Shown here piece after piece: positions 16,889-23,691 of a stretch of 24,270 nucleotides of DNA (positions are counted from its first letter, which is position 1; each line of letters begins with the position of its first letter). The stretch covers positions 1 to 24,270 of the forward strand of contig CAMLFV010000008.1 in assembly GCA_946479395.1 (NCBI GenBank), given 5' to 3'. The notes under the pieces are model-generated. The model did not search any database, had not been told where the DNA came from, and saw only the letters and a list, made by a program, of their open reading frames with translations. A program made the position numbers and the translations under genes. This DNA is from an uncultured Flavobacterium sp. (GTDB taxonomy: Bacteria; Bacteroidota; Bacteroidia; Flavobacteriales; Flavobacteriaceae).

Positions 16889-16907
16889 AATGTTCTCTTA
16901 TAGTGAT

Positions 16908-18959
16908 TTACCAAATTTTCACTCGGTTTTCTGGCTTAATGTACAACTTGTTTTCTGGCGTAACATTAAAAGCTTCGTACCAAGCGTCTAAATTTTGTAA
17001 AGGCACGTACGAACGGTAAATTCCTGGTGCATGCGGATCGGTCTTAACCTGATTTTTCACATACTCGTCACGAGATTTGGTTCTCCAAACGGTTGCCCAA
17101 GAAATAAAGAAACGTTGTTCCGGAGTAAATCCGTCGATTTTTTCTTGTGGATTTTTCTTTAAGAAAATCTGTAAACCATCGTAAGCAGCAGTAATTCCAC
17201 CTAAATCACCAATATTTTCTCCTAAAGTAAAATCGCCATCAACATAAATACCGCTGAAAGGTTGCAATGCACTGTATTGTGCCGCCAAGCTTTTTCCTAA
17301 TTTAGTAAACTGTGTTAAATCGGTTGGTTGCCACCAGTCAACTAAATTACCATCGGCATTGTATCGTGCACCTGAATCATCAAAACCATGCGAAATTTCG
17401 TGACCAATTACAGCTCCAATTCCACCGTAATTCACAGCTTCGTCTGCTTTATAATCATAGAAAGGTGGTTGTAAAATTGCTGCTGGGAAAACAATTTCGT
17501 TATAAGCCGGGTTGTAATACGCATTTACCATTTGTGGCGGCATGCCCCATTTAGTTTTGTCAACCGGTTTTCCGTATTCTGCAAAATTCTTTTTAATACT
17601 CCATTCGGTAACGGCTTTCATATTATCGTAATAAGTTCCTTTTTCTGTCGGACTTTTAATGGTTAGTTTTGAATAATCTTCCCATTTATCCGGATATCCG
17701 ATTTTGATACTCAATTTCGCTAACTTATCTAACGCACCCTGACGCGTTGCCGGAGCCATCCACGGAAGGTTTTTAATACGATTTTCGTAAGCTTTTACCA
17801 CATTATCAATCATCTCCTTTGCTTTTGCTTTTGCTTCAGCAGGGAATTTCTTCTCAACATATAACTTACCTAAAGCTTCACCTAACGAACTGTTTACAAT
17901 GTTAACTGCACGCTCTTCGATTGGTTTTTGCTTTTGTGCACCCGATAAAACTTTACTGAAAAACTCCCAGTTTGCTTTTTCTAATTCAGGCGACAACATA
18001 GAAGCCGAACCGTTGATCACATTCCATGTTAAATATGCTTTTAAGTCTTCGATTGGTGTTGTTTTAAGCAATTCGTTCATTTTAGCCAATGCTTTAGGCT
18101 GTGAAACCACTACAGAATCGATATTCTTTAAACCTGTTTTATCAAAATAAGCTTTCCAATTAATGTTTGATGCAATGCTTTGCAGTTTTGTAACCGGCAT
18201 TGGGTTGTAGGTTTTACGGTCGTCACGCAATTCTACACGCGTTAATTCTGCTTCAGAAATTTTGGTTTCAAAAGCCAAAACTTTTGCAGCTTTAGCCGTA
18301 GCATCTGCTTCACTATTGCCTACTGCTTTAAGCATTCTGGCAACATGCTTTTCGTATTTGTTACGAATTTCAGTTGTTTCGGCATCTTTCAACAAATAAT
18401 AATCGCGCTCGCCTAATCCGGTTGAAGTTCCGTAAACATACACTACGTTTTTATTTGAATCTAACGCATCAGCGCTTACATACGTGCCGAATAATCCTGT
18501 TCCGCCTTCAAAAATAGTGGCTTGAATCAAGGCATTCACATCATCAACTGTTTTAATAGCTGCAATTCTTGCCAAATCAGCTTCGATAGGTTTAATGCCT
18601 AAATTAGCACGCGAAACCGTATCTAAATAGGTTTTGTATAGATTTACCGCTTTACCTTCATCAGAGCTCGACTTTAAATCTTTGTTGTTTGCAGCTTCTT
18701 TCAGCATGTTTAAAACATCTAAATCGGTGTTTTTAGCAAGCTCGTCAAAACTTCCCCAGGTAGATTTATCTGCAGGAATTTCGGTTTTATCGAACCACTT
18801 ACCATTTACAAAACGGTAAAAATCATCGCCTGGTTTAACCAAAGTATCCATATACTGTAAAGCGATACCGTGTGTTTGGTTGTCTGCCTCTGCCTTATCT
18901 TTTTTACAAGACGTTAATGCCAAAACAGCCAGCAAACTTAATTGCGTTATTTTTTTCAT
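16908..18959 (-). CDS. pepO: M13-family zinc metallopeptidase (PepO/neprilysin-like), lipoprotein form
   Basis: 683 residues. Lipoprotein signal peptide with cysteine C18 (LTSCKKDK), so likely membrane-anchored and facing the periplasm or outside. The M13 N-terminal domain begins GDDFYRFVNGKWFDKTEIPAD. The catalytic domain has NAYYNPAYNEIVFPAAILQPPFY, the zinc motif HEISH (H520, E521, H524), the third zinc ligand E581 in ENIGDLGG, and the C-terminal RVKIW tryptophan. All key residues are present and the length is normal. M13 enzymes cut peptides; Bacteroidetes members usually act in peptide breakdown in the envelope. The closely related gene at 20419 has HEISH and E581 at the same residue numbers. 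Two hairpins upstream (18995, 19043) make separate transcription likely. Confidence 0.93.
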   Translation of the reverse strand: MKKITQLSLLAVLALTSCKKDKAEADNQTHGIALQYMDTLVKPGDDFYRFVNGKWFDKTEIPADKSTWGSFDELAKNTDLDVLNMLKEAANNKDLKSSSDEGKAVNLYKTYLDTVSRANLGIKPIEADLARIAAIKTVDDVNALIQATIFEGGTGLFGTYVSADALDSNKNVVYVYGTSTGLGERDYYLLKDAETTEIRNKYEKHVARMLKAVGNSEADATAKAAKVLAFETKISEAELTRVELRDDRKTYNPMPVTKLQSIASNINWKAYFDKTGLKNIDSVVVSQPKALAKMNELLKTTPIEDLKAYLTWNVINGSASMLSPELEKANWEFFSKVLSGAQKQKPIEERAVNIVNSSLGEALGKLYVEKKFPAEAKAKAKEMIDNVVKAYENRIKNLPWMAPATRQGALDKLAKLSIKIGYPDKWEDYSKLTIKSPTEKGTYYDNMKAVTEWSIKKNFAEYGKPVDKTKWGMPPQMVNAYYNPAYNEIVFPAAILQPPFYDYKADEAVNYGGIGAVIGHEISHGFDDSGARYNADGNLVDWWQPTDLTQFTKLGKSLAAQYSALQPFSGIYVDGDFTLGENIGDLGGITAAYDGLQIFLKKNPQEKIDGFTPEQRFFISWATVWRTKSRDEYVKNQVKTDPHAPGIYRSYVPLQNLDAWYEAFNVTPENKLYIKPENRVKIW

Positions 18960-18994
18960 TCGTACAAAAAATTAATTTTTTAAAATTAGTATAA

Positions 18995-19024
18995 AAAAAC
19001 GGCAATTGTTACATTGCCGTTTTT
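18995..19024. terminator. Bidirectional terminator hairpin upstream of the lipoprotein M13 peptidase
   Basis: AAAAACGGCAAT (18995-19006) with ATTGCCGTTTTT (19013-19024), 12-bp stem, loop TGTTAC, with A/T tracts on both sides. On the minus strand the stem is followed by TTTTTTTAT, so it should stop transcription arriving from the lipoprotein cassette. Confidence 0.8.
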
Positions 19025-19042
19025 GTTTTCGTTTTTACATTA

Positions 19043-19080
19043 AACTCTAACAGAGTTCCAAACTCTGTTAGAGTTGTTTT
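19043..19080. terminator. Hairpin after the orphan M13 3' end
   Basis: AACTCTAACAGAGTT (19043-19057) and AACTCTGTTAGAGTT (19061-19075) are perfect complements around CCA, and each arm is itself nearly palindromic. It sits 32 bases past the stop of the orphan peptidase end on the minus strand, at the spot where the terminator of an intact gene would be. On the plus strand it is followed by GTTTTC. Confidence 0.6.
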
Positions 19081-19106
19081 CTTAATTTATTCCAGTTAGT
19101 GAAAAG

Positions 19107-19237
19107 CTACCAGATCTTCACTCGGTTTTCTGGTGAAACGTATAATTTATCGCCGGGTTTAATGTCGAAAGCTTTATACCAAGAATCAACATTTTGCAAC
19201 GGCACATACGAACGGTACATTCCCGAGGCATGTGGAT
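19107..19237 (-). pseudogene. Orphan 3' end of an M13 metallopeptidase gene
   Basis: These 131 bases align without gaps to the last 131 bases of the M13 gene at 20419-20549, with 8 differences (about 94% identical). They encode PHASGMYRSYVPLQN..., ending ENRVKIW and stop TAG. Only one difference changes an amino acid (P to S); the other seven, including TAA to TAG, are silent. The other peptidase (16908) is clearly less similar here. Similarity stops at 19238, two bases past the stop of the neighbouring lipoprotein gene. The piece has no promoter or leader, so it is not a working gene. It is either the displaced end of the neighbouring peptidase gene after a cassette was inserted, or the remnant of a third copy. 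Confidence 0.9.
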
Positions 19238-19239
19238 GT

Positions 19240-19788
19240 TTAATTTGATATTTTAAACCATTTCGAGGTGTAAAATTGAACATATTCTATTCCTTTTGTT
19301 TTAGAAAACATAAGTAAAACGGGGGCGTCACCATTGTATGAATATGATCTAGCTATCACAACATTGTAATAAATTTGATCTTGATAAACAATGTTTCTAA
19401 ATGCATTAAGAGGCATATCGTACATATCAAAAACAGTTTCTATTTTGTTGTTCACTACATATTCAAAAGTGTAAGAAACTTTATTAGGATCAGTTGTACT
19501 TCTTTGTTTTATTACAAATCTAAAGGTTTCAAAATCAATGTTTGTTTCTATTTCCTCATTGTCAAAAATTTCATCTGAGGAACTTAAAATGTATCTATTT
19601 GTTTTGATCCACGATACTTTACCTGTGTGCAGCGTTCCGGCTTGGTCTTTCCAATTTATAATTTCATTTATGGTATAAGGTATAATTTGCTTTGCTTCTA
19701 CGCTTAATTCTGTTTTAGTCATAACAGGGTCTTTGCCGCAATTAATCAAGAAAAAAGACATAAATATTAGTAGAACAAATTTTTTCAT
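19240..19788 (-). CDS. Small lipoprotein, second of a paralogous pair, function unknown
   Basis: 182 residues from ATG 19788, two bases after the stop of the preceding lipoprotein gene. An ATG at 19815 would add nine polar residues and overlap that gene, while MKKFVLLIFMSFFLINC is a complete lipoprotein leader with C17. The mature part is beta-rich (WIKTNRYILSSSDE, FETFRFVIKQRSTT, YTFEYVVNNKIETVF). The end GIEYVQFYTSKWFKISN matches GIEFILFRNQTWLKLTNN at the end of the partner, and both have a KGIE/RGIE turn after YSK/FSK, so the two are paralogues. I know no function for them. Its stop is two bases from the break with the orphan peptidase end. Confidence 0.75.
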   Translation of the reverse strand: MKKFVLLIFMSFFLINCGKDPVMTKTELSVEAKQIIPYTINEIINWKDQAGTLHTGKVSWIKTNRYILSSSDEIFDNEEIETNIDFETFRFVIKQRSTTDPNKVSYTFEYVVNNKIETVFDMYDMPLNAFRNIVYQDQIYYNVVIARSYSYNGDAPVLLMFSKTKGIEYVQFYTSKWFKISN

Positions 19789-19790
19789 AA

Positions 19791-20351
19791 TTAGTTGTTT
19801 GTTAGTTTTAACCATGTTTGATTTCTGAATAAGATAAATTCAATACCTCGTTCTTTAGAATAAATAATTGTTTCAATATCCCAAATAGCATGGTCTATTG
19901 TGTTTTCTTGATCTAATTTAAGAACATTGGTAAAAGTGAAACCAGCAATATTTACATCTGTTTCTAATTCGCTTAATTCTGAAATTTGATTTCCGTAGAC
20001 AGAATTATTATTTACAACAACATAATCGGATAAATCGATATTCATGGCTCCATTTCCGATAGTAATTCTACCTAAATAATTATTAAAACTAAATTCTTGT
20101 TCAATTCTTTCGTAAGTATAATAACCACAATCATGGTCATCAGAAATCTTCTCTAATGTAGTTTTTCCTTGACTAAAAACAATTTTAATATTCTCTCCTT
20201 TTTCATTAATATAAGTATCCGTTCTTTGTTGTTCTAAAAAGAAGTCTTTGTTTGTCTCTGTTATTAGATTTCTTCGTATTTCATAAGGATCGCAAGGATT
20301 ACAGCTGGATAACGAAATGACAATAATTAAACAGATTAAAATTTTTTTCAT
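19791..20351 (-). CDS. Small lipoprotein, first of a paralogous pair, function unknown
   Basis: 186 residues. Lipoprotein leader MKKILICLIIVISLSSC with C17, the same position as in the partner gene. The mature part has an early NPCDPYEIRR segment, beta-rich stretches (EKGENIKIVFSQGKTTLEKI, YLGRITIGNGAMNIDLSDYVVV) and a C-terminal block shared with the next gene (YSKERGIEFILF..., ending WLKLTNN). C20 and the C of DHDCGYY might pair with each other; this is a guess. The reading region looks richer in A/T than the flanking peptidase genes. A hairpin terminator upstream separates it from the peptidase, and a TATATTTG box upstream may be its promoter. The two genes are probably one transcript. Confidence 0.75.
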   Translation of the reverse strand: MKKILICLIIVISLSSCNPCDPYEIRRNLITETNKDFFLEQQRTDTYINEKGENIKIVFSQGKTTLEKISDDHDCGYYTYERIEQEFSFNNYLGRITIGNGAMNIDLSDYVVVNNNSVYGNQISELSELETDVNIAGFTFTNVLKLDQENTIDHAIWDIETIIYSKERGIEFILFRNQTWLKLTNN

Positions 20352-20368
20352 AAAATTGATTTAAGAAT

Positions 20369-20376
20369 CAAATATA
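20369..20376 (-). promoter_or_regulatory. -7 promoter box for the lipoprotein pair
   Basis: On the minus strand TATATTTG (20376 to 20369) matches TAnnTTTG and ends 17 bases before the first lipoprotein's ATG. It starts just at the end of the peptidase terminator, so the -33 region would fall in that hairpin. No good TTG is seen there. Confidence 0.4.
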
Positions 20377-20414
20377 TTAAAAAGCATTCGAATAAATAAT
20401 CGAATGCTTTTTAA
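20377..20414 (-). terminator. Terminator of the second M13 peptidase gene
   Basis: Perfect 15-bp stem TTAAAAAGCATTCGA (20377-20391) with TCGAATGCTTTTTAA (20400-20414), 8-base A/T loop, and T-rich 3' arm on the minus strand. It begins 5 bases past the stop. Confidence 0.8.
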
Positions 20415-20418
20415 TGTT

Positions 20419-22473
20419 TTACCAGATTTTTACTCGGTTTTCTGGTGAAACGTATAATTTATCGCCGGGTTTAATGTCGAAAGCTTTATACCAAGAATCA
20501 ACATTTTGCAATGGCACATACGAACGATACATTCCCGGAGCATGCGGATCGGTTTTTACTTGGTTTTTAATGGCTTCGTCGCGCATTTTTGTTCTCCAGA
20601 TGGTTCCCCACGAAATAAAGAAACGTTGTTCAGGCGTGTATCCGTCGATCAATCCCGGACGACCTTTATCTTTTAAATACAACTGTAATCCGTCATACGC
20701 AGCGTTCACACCACCTAAATCGCCAATATTTTCGCCTAACGTAAATTTACCATCAACAAACGTATTCGGAAGCGGTTCTAAAGCCGAATATTGATCTGCC
20801 AAAGCACCGCCTAATCCGGTAAATTGTTTTAAATCGTCTTCTGTCCACCAGTTAACTAAGTTACCATCGGCATTGTATCTTGAACCAGAATCATCAAACC
20901 CATGCGAAATTTCGTGACCGATTACGGCGCCAATTCCACCAAAATTCACAGCCATATCGGCTTTATAATCGTAAAAAGGTGGTTGTAAAATGGCTGCCGG
21001 AAACACGATTTCGTTGTTTGTTGGGTTAAAATAGGCGTTCACCGTTTGCGGCGACATACCCCATTTGGTTTTATCAACCGGTTTGCCGTATTCTGCAATG
21101 TTTTTTGCAAAACGCCAGCTTGCAACATTTTTCATGTTTTCGTAATACGTTCCGCCGTTTTCAGGTGCTTTAATTTCAACCTTTGAATAATCTTCCCATT
21201 TATCAGGATAGCCGATTTTAACGGTCGATTTACGTAATTTTTCGATAGCTCCCTGACGTGTTGCAGGTGTCATCCAAGGTAAGTTGTTGATACGGTTTTC
21301 AAATGCCAAGAAAACATAATCAATCATTTCTTTAGCTTTAGCTTTCGCTTCTGGTGGGAATTTCTTCTCTACATACAATTTACCTAAAGCTTCGCCAACC
21401 GTTCCATTTACAATCTGCAATGCACGTTCTTCAATCGGACGTTGCGCAATAGCTCCAGTTAAGGTTTTGCTGTAAAAATCAAAGTTTGCTTCATCAATCG
21501 CTGTAGTTAAAACGCCGGTGTTTTTGTTAATCAACATCCAACGTAAATACGCTTTCAATTCATCGGCACTGGCTGTTTTAAAAATATTTTCTAATGTTTC
21601 CATGTATTTTGGCATAGAAACTACAACCTGATCCACATTTTTTAAGCCTGCTGCTGTTAAATAGTTGTTCCAGTTAACCGTTGGAGTTAGCTTTTGCAAT
21701 TCGGCAACCGACATTGGATTGTAGGTTTTTCTACGATCACGGCGTTCTACACGGTCTAAACGTGCTTCTGCCATTTTAGTTTCTAAAGCAACAACTTGTG
21801 CTGCCTGTTTTTTAGCCGCTGCTTCATCAATCCCTAAAAACTGCAACATACGGGCAACGTGTACTTCGTATTTCTGTTTTTTATCTTGCGAATCGGCATC
21901 TTTAGAAACATAATAATCGCGGTCTGGTAAACCAATGCTTCCCGGCGAAACGTAAATAGTGTTTTTGTTAGAATCCATAGCATCGGCACCAACATACAAT
22001 CCAAAAAAGCCTAAACTACCTTCGGGCATTTTCTCTTTTAACAACGCAACAACGTCGTTGGCATTTTTAATTTTGTTGATTTGATCTAACGTAGATTGAA
22101 TAGGTTTAATGCCTAATTTATTGCGGGTATCAAGATCTAAATACGTTTTAAAAACGTTAACCGCTTTCATTTGATCCGATTTTGGATCTAACTTTTTATT
22201 GTTAACCGCTTCTTTTAAAATAGTCAACGCATCAATATCGGTATTCTGACGCAGTTCGTCAAAACTTCCCCAACGCGTTCTATCGGCAGGGATTTCGGTT
22301 TTATCAAACCATTCACCATTCACATATCTAAAGAAATCATCGCCTGGTTTTACGTTTTTATCCATGTATTCCAAGTTGATTCCGTGACTTTCTGCAGATT
22401 TATCCTGTGCCTGTATTGTTGATGTTGCAATCATTAATAAAGTTGCAGGCAAGAACATAAATTTTTTATTCAT
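20419..22473 (-). CDS. pepO: M13-family zinc metallopeptidase (PepO/neprilysin-like), exported soluble form
   Basis: 684 residues. Ordinary signal peptide (about 1-22, IATSTIQAQ) with no lipobox cysteine, unlike its paralogue at 16908. The domains are otherwise parallel: GDDFFRYVNGEWFDKTEIPAD near the start, NAYFNPTNNEIVFPAAILQPPFY, zinc motif HEISH (H520, E521, H524), third ligand E581 in ENIGDLGG, and final RVKIW. It is expected to be an active peptide-cutting enzyme in the periplasm or outside the cell. The last 131 bases are repeated as an orphan fragment at 19107-19237, 1312 bases away in the same direction. The upstream minus-strand -7 box TATTTTTG (22507 to 22500) is 26 bases before the ATG. 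Confidence 0.93.
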   Translation of the reverse strand: MNKKFMFLPATLLMIATSTIQAQDKSAESHGINLEYMDKNVKPGDDFFRYVNGEWFDKTEIPADRTRWGSFDELRQNTDIDALTILKEAVNNKKLDPKSDQMKAVNVFKTYLDLDTRNKLGIKPIQSTLDQINKIKNANDVVALLKEKMPEGSLGFFGLYVGADAMDSNKNTIYVSPGSIGLPDRDYYVSKDADSQDKKQKYEVHVARMLQFLGIDEAAAKKQAAQVVALETKMAEARLDRVERRDRRKTYNPMSVAELQKLTPTVNWNNYLTAAGLKNVDQVVVSMPKYMETLENIFKTASADELKAYLRWMLINKNTGVLTTAIDEANFDFYSKTLTGAIAQRPIEERALQIVNGTVGEALGKLYVEKKFPPEAKAKAKEMIDYVFLAFENRINNLPWMTPATRQGAIEKLRKSTVKIGYPDKWEDYSKVEIKAPENGGTYYENMKNVASWRFAKNIAEYGKPVDKTKWGMSPQTVNAYFNPTNNEIVFPAAILQPPFYDYKADMAVNFGGIGAVIGHEISHGFDDSGSRYNADGNLVNWWTEDDLKQFTGLGGALADQYSALEPLPNTFVDGKFTLGENIGDLGGVNAAYDGLQLYLKDKGRPGLIDGYTPEQRFFISWGTIWRTKMRDEAIKNQVKTDPHAPGMYRSYVPLQNVDSWYKAFDIKPGDKLYVSPENRVKIW

Positions 22474-22499
22474 TGTTTAATAGATTAGGTATATCCTTA

Positions 22500-22507
22500 C
22501 AAAAATA
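22500..22507 (-). promoter_or_regulatory. -7 promoter box for the soluble M13 peptidase gene
   Basis: TATTTTTG on the minus strand matches TAnnTTTG, 26 bases upstream of ATG 22473, in the divergent gap to the Sco1 gene. No well-spaced -33 TTG was found. Confidence 0.45.
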
Positions 22508-22572
22508 AAAACTAAACGCAATTAAAAGACTGTTTTATAACTTATTTAACCGTTTTTAGCTGAAACGTTTTG

Positions 22573-22580
22573 TAATTTTG
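22573..22580 (+). promoter_or_regulatory. -7 promoter box for the Sco1/SenC gene
   Basis: TAATTTTG matches TAnnTTTG, 16 bases before ATG 22597. The -33 side has no TTG. Confidence 0.45.
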
Positions 22581-22596
22581 GTCAAAATTTTTAGTA

Positions 22597-23295
22597 ATGA
22601 AGGATCTTTTTTATCGTTACCGCTACTTGTTTTTAACCATTGGTGTATTGTCGGTTATTATTTTATCGCTTTTTTATAATGCCCTGAAACCTGAAAAACA
22701 ATTACCTATTTATACGCCTGCTATGGTAAATCCGGAATTGGTTGACAGTTTGGTGCAGCACAAAAACAATAAAATGGAGCATAAAATTGCCGATTTTTCT
22801 TTTCAGAACCAAAACAACAAAACCATTACCCAAAAAGATTACGAAAACACTATTTACGTTGCCGATTTCTTTTTTACAACCTGCCAGACAATTTGCCCAA
22901 TTATGACCGATAATATGGTTTGGCTGCAAGACAAGATTAAAGACATGCCTAACGTAAAGTTATTGTCGTTCTCTGTTACACCCGATATTGATACGCCCGA
23001 AGTTTTACGAAAATATGCAACCGAAAAAGGCGTGATTGACAGTAAGTGGAACATGGTTACTGGCGATAAAAAGGATATTTACTATTTGGCAAGACAATCG
23101 TTTTTGGCAGTAAAAACCGAAACTTCAGGCGAATTGTATGATATGGTGCATACCGAAAATTTTATTCTTGTTGATAAAAACGGACGCATTCGCGGATTTT
23201 ACGACGGCACCAATTTAGACAAAGACAAAGGCGATAATACCAAAAATATGCAACAACTTTTAGAAGACATTAAATGGTTGAATGAAAGGGATTAA
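22597..23295 (+). CDS. SCO1/SenC family copper-binding thioredoxin-fold protein
   Basis: 232 residues. One N-terminal membrane segment (about 9-28) anchors a periplasmic thioredoxin-like domain. The family copper site is complete: C96 and C100 in TTCQTICPIM, and H185 in MVHTENFILVDKNG. VKLLSFSVTPDIDTPEVLRKYA is the usual Sco core. Sco proteins deliver copper to, or keep reduced, the CuA site of cytochrome c oxidase; some act as thiol reductases. No oxidase gene is in view, so the partner is unknown. It is divergent from the M13 gene and lies upstream of feoAB, but a hairpin at 23383-23417 probably separates them. Confidence 0.9.
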   Translation: MKDLFYRYRYLFLTIGVLSVIILSLFYNALKPEKQLPIYTPAMVNPELVDSLVQHKNNKMEHKIADFSFQNQNNKTITQKDYENTIYVADFFFTTCQTICPIMTDNMVWLQDKIKDMPNVKLLSFSVTPDIDTPEVLRKYATEKGVIDSKWNMVTGDKKDIYYLARQSFLAVKTETSGELYDMVHTENFILVDKNGRIRGFYDGTNLDKDKGDNTKNMQQLLEDIKWLNERD

Positions 23296-23306
23296 TTGTT
23301 TTGTAT

Positions 23307-23339
23307 AGACCTCACAAGCTTTTAAAACCAGTGTGGTCT
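23307..23339. repeat. Degenerate hairpin repeat of the AGACCTCAC type
   Basis: AGACCTCAC (23307-23315) pairs with GTGTGGTCT (23331-23339) with one mismatch, around AAGCTTTTAAAACCA, which itself has a partial TTTTAAAA dyad. It resembles a widespread flavobacterial repeat with perfect AGACCTCACAGG / CCTGTGAGGTCT arms, recalled from general knowledge. Confidence 0.5.
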
Positions 23340-23382
23340 GTGCTTCAAAAAGTTAAAATATTTATAAATGTTAAGAAATTGT

Positions 23383-23420
23383 AAAGGGGAATTTTCCAAA
23401 TATTGGCATTTCCCTTTTTT
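23383..23420 (+). terminator. Terminator of the Sco1 gene overlapping the feoA -33 region
   Basis: AAAGGGGAA (23383-23391) and TTTCCCTTT (23409-23417) form the outer stem and CCAA/TTGG (23396-23399 with 23403-23406) an inner one; it continues into a T run (23415-23420). Imperfect, but it has the form of a terminator. Confidence 0.5.
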
Positions 23421-23434
23421 AATGAGTAGATTTG
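23403..23434 (+). promoter_or_regulatory. Promoter of feoAB
   Basis: TTG (23403-23405) is followed after 21 bases by TAGATTTG (23427-23434), the best-formed TTG/TAnnTTTG pair in the window. Transcription would start a few bases downstream, about 20 bases before the feoA ATG. The -33 element lies within the loop side of the upstream hairpin. I see no clear Fur-type palindrome. Confidence 0.6.
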
Positions 23435-23463
23435 CAATCTAAAATAATTCTAAATAAAAAGTT

Positions 23464-23685
23464 ATGACTCTTAATTTTTTAAAAAAGAGCCAAAAAGGAA
23501 CCATAATTTCTGTAAATGAAGAAAAAGTTCCTTTAAAATTAATCGAAATGGGCTGCTTACCGGGAAATAGGGTGGAGGTTTTGCAAATTGCCCCTTTATC
23601 TGATCCAATCTACATAAAAGTAAACGATTCTTTTTTAAGTATTCGTAAAGATTTAGCAAAAGAAATTGAAGTTGAACTGATATAA
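23464..23685 (+). CDS. feoA: FeoA, ferrous iron transport accessory protein
   Basis: 73 residues, the typical size of stand-alone FeoA. The small SH3-like domain is recognisable from KGTIISVN, then KLIEMGCLPGNRVEVLQIAPLSDPIYIKVNDSFLSIRKDLAKEIEVEL, where LIEMG-LPG and the SIRK-A-I end are family hallmarks. FeoA is cytosolic and is thought to bind FeoB and help Fe2+ uptake. It lies 6 bases upstream of feoB and shares its promoter. Confidence 0.93.
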   Translation: MTLNFLKKSQKGTIISVNEEKVPLKLIEMGCLPGNRVEVLQIAPLSDPIYIKVNDSFLSIRKDLAKEIEVELI

Positions 23686-23691
23686 CATTTA

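Noticed and set aside
19107..19220. Small protein of 37 residues starting at the ATG inside the orphan peptidase end
   Set aside because: It is just the tail of an M13 enzyme with no leader, promoter or catalytic part.
23296..23463. Fur box or riboswitch before feoA
   Set aside because: No convincing Fur palindrome or conserved RNA core is seen; the dyad there is better explained as a terminator.
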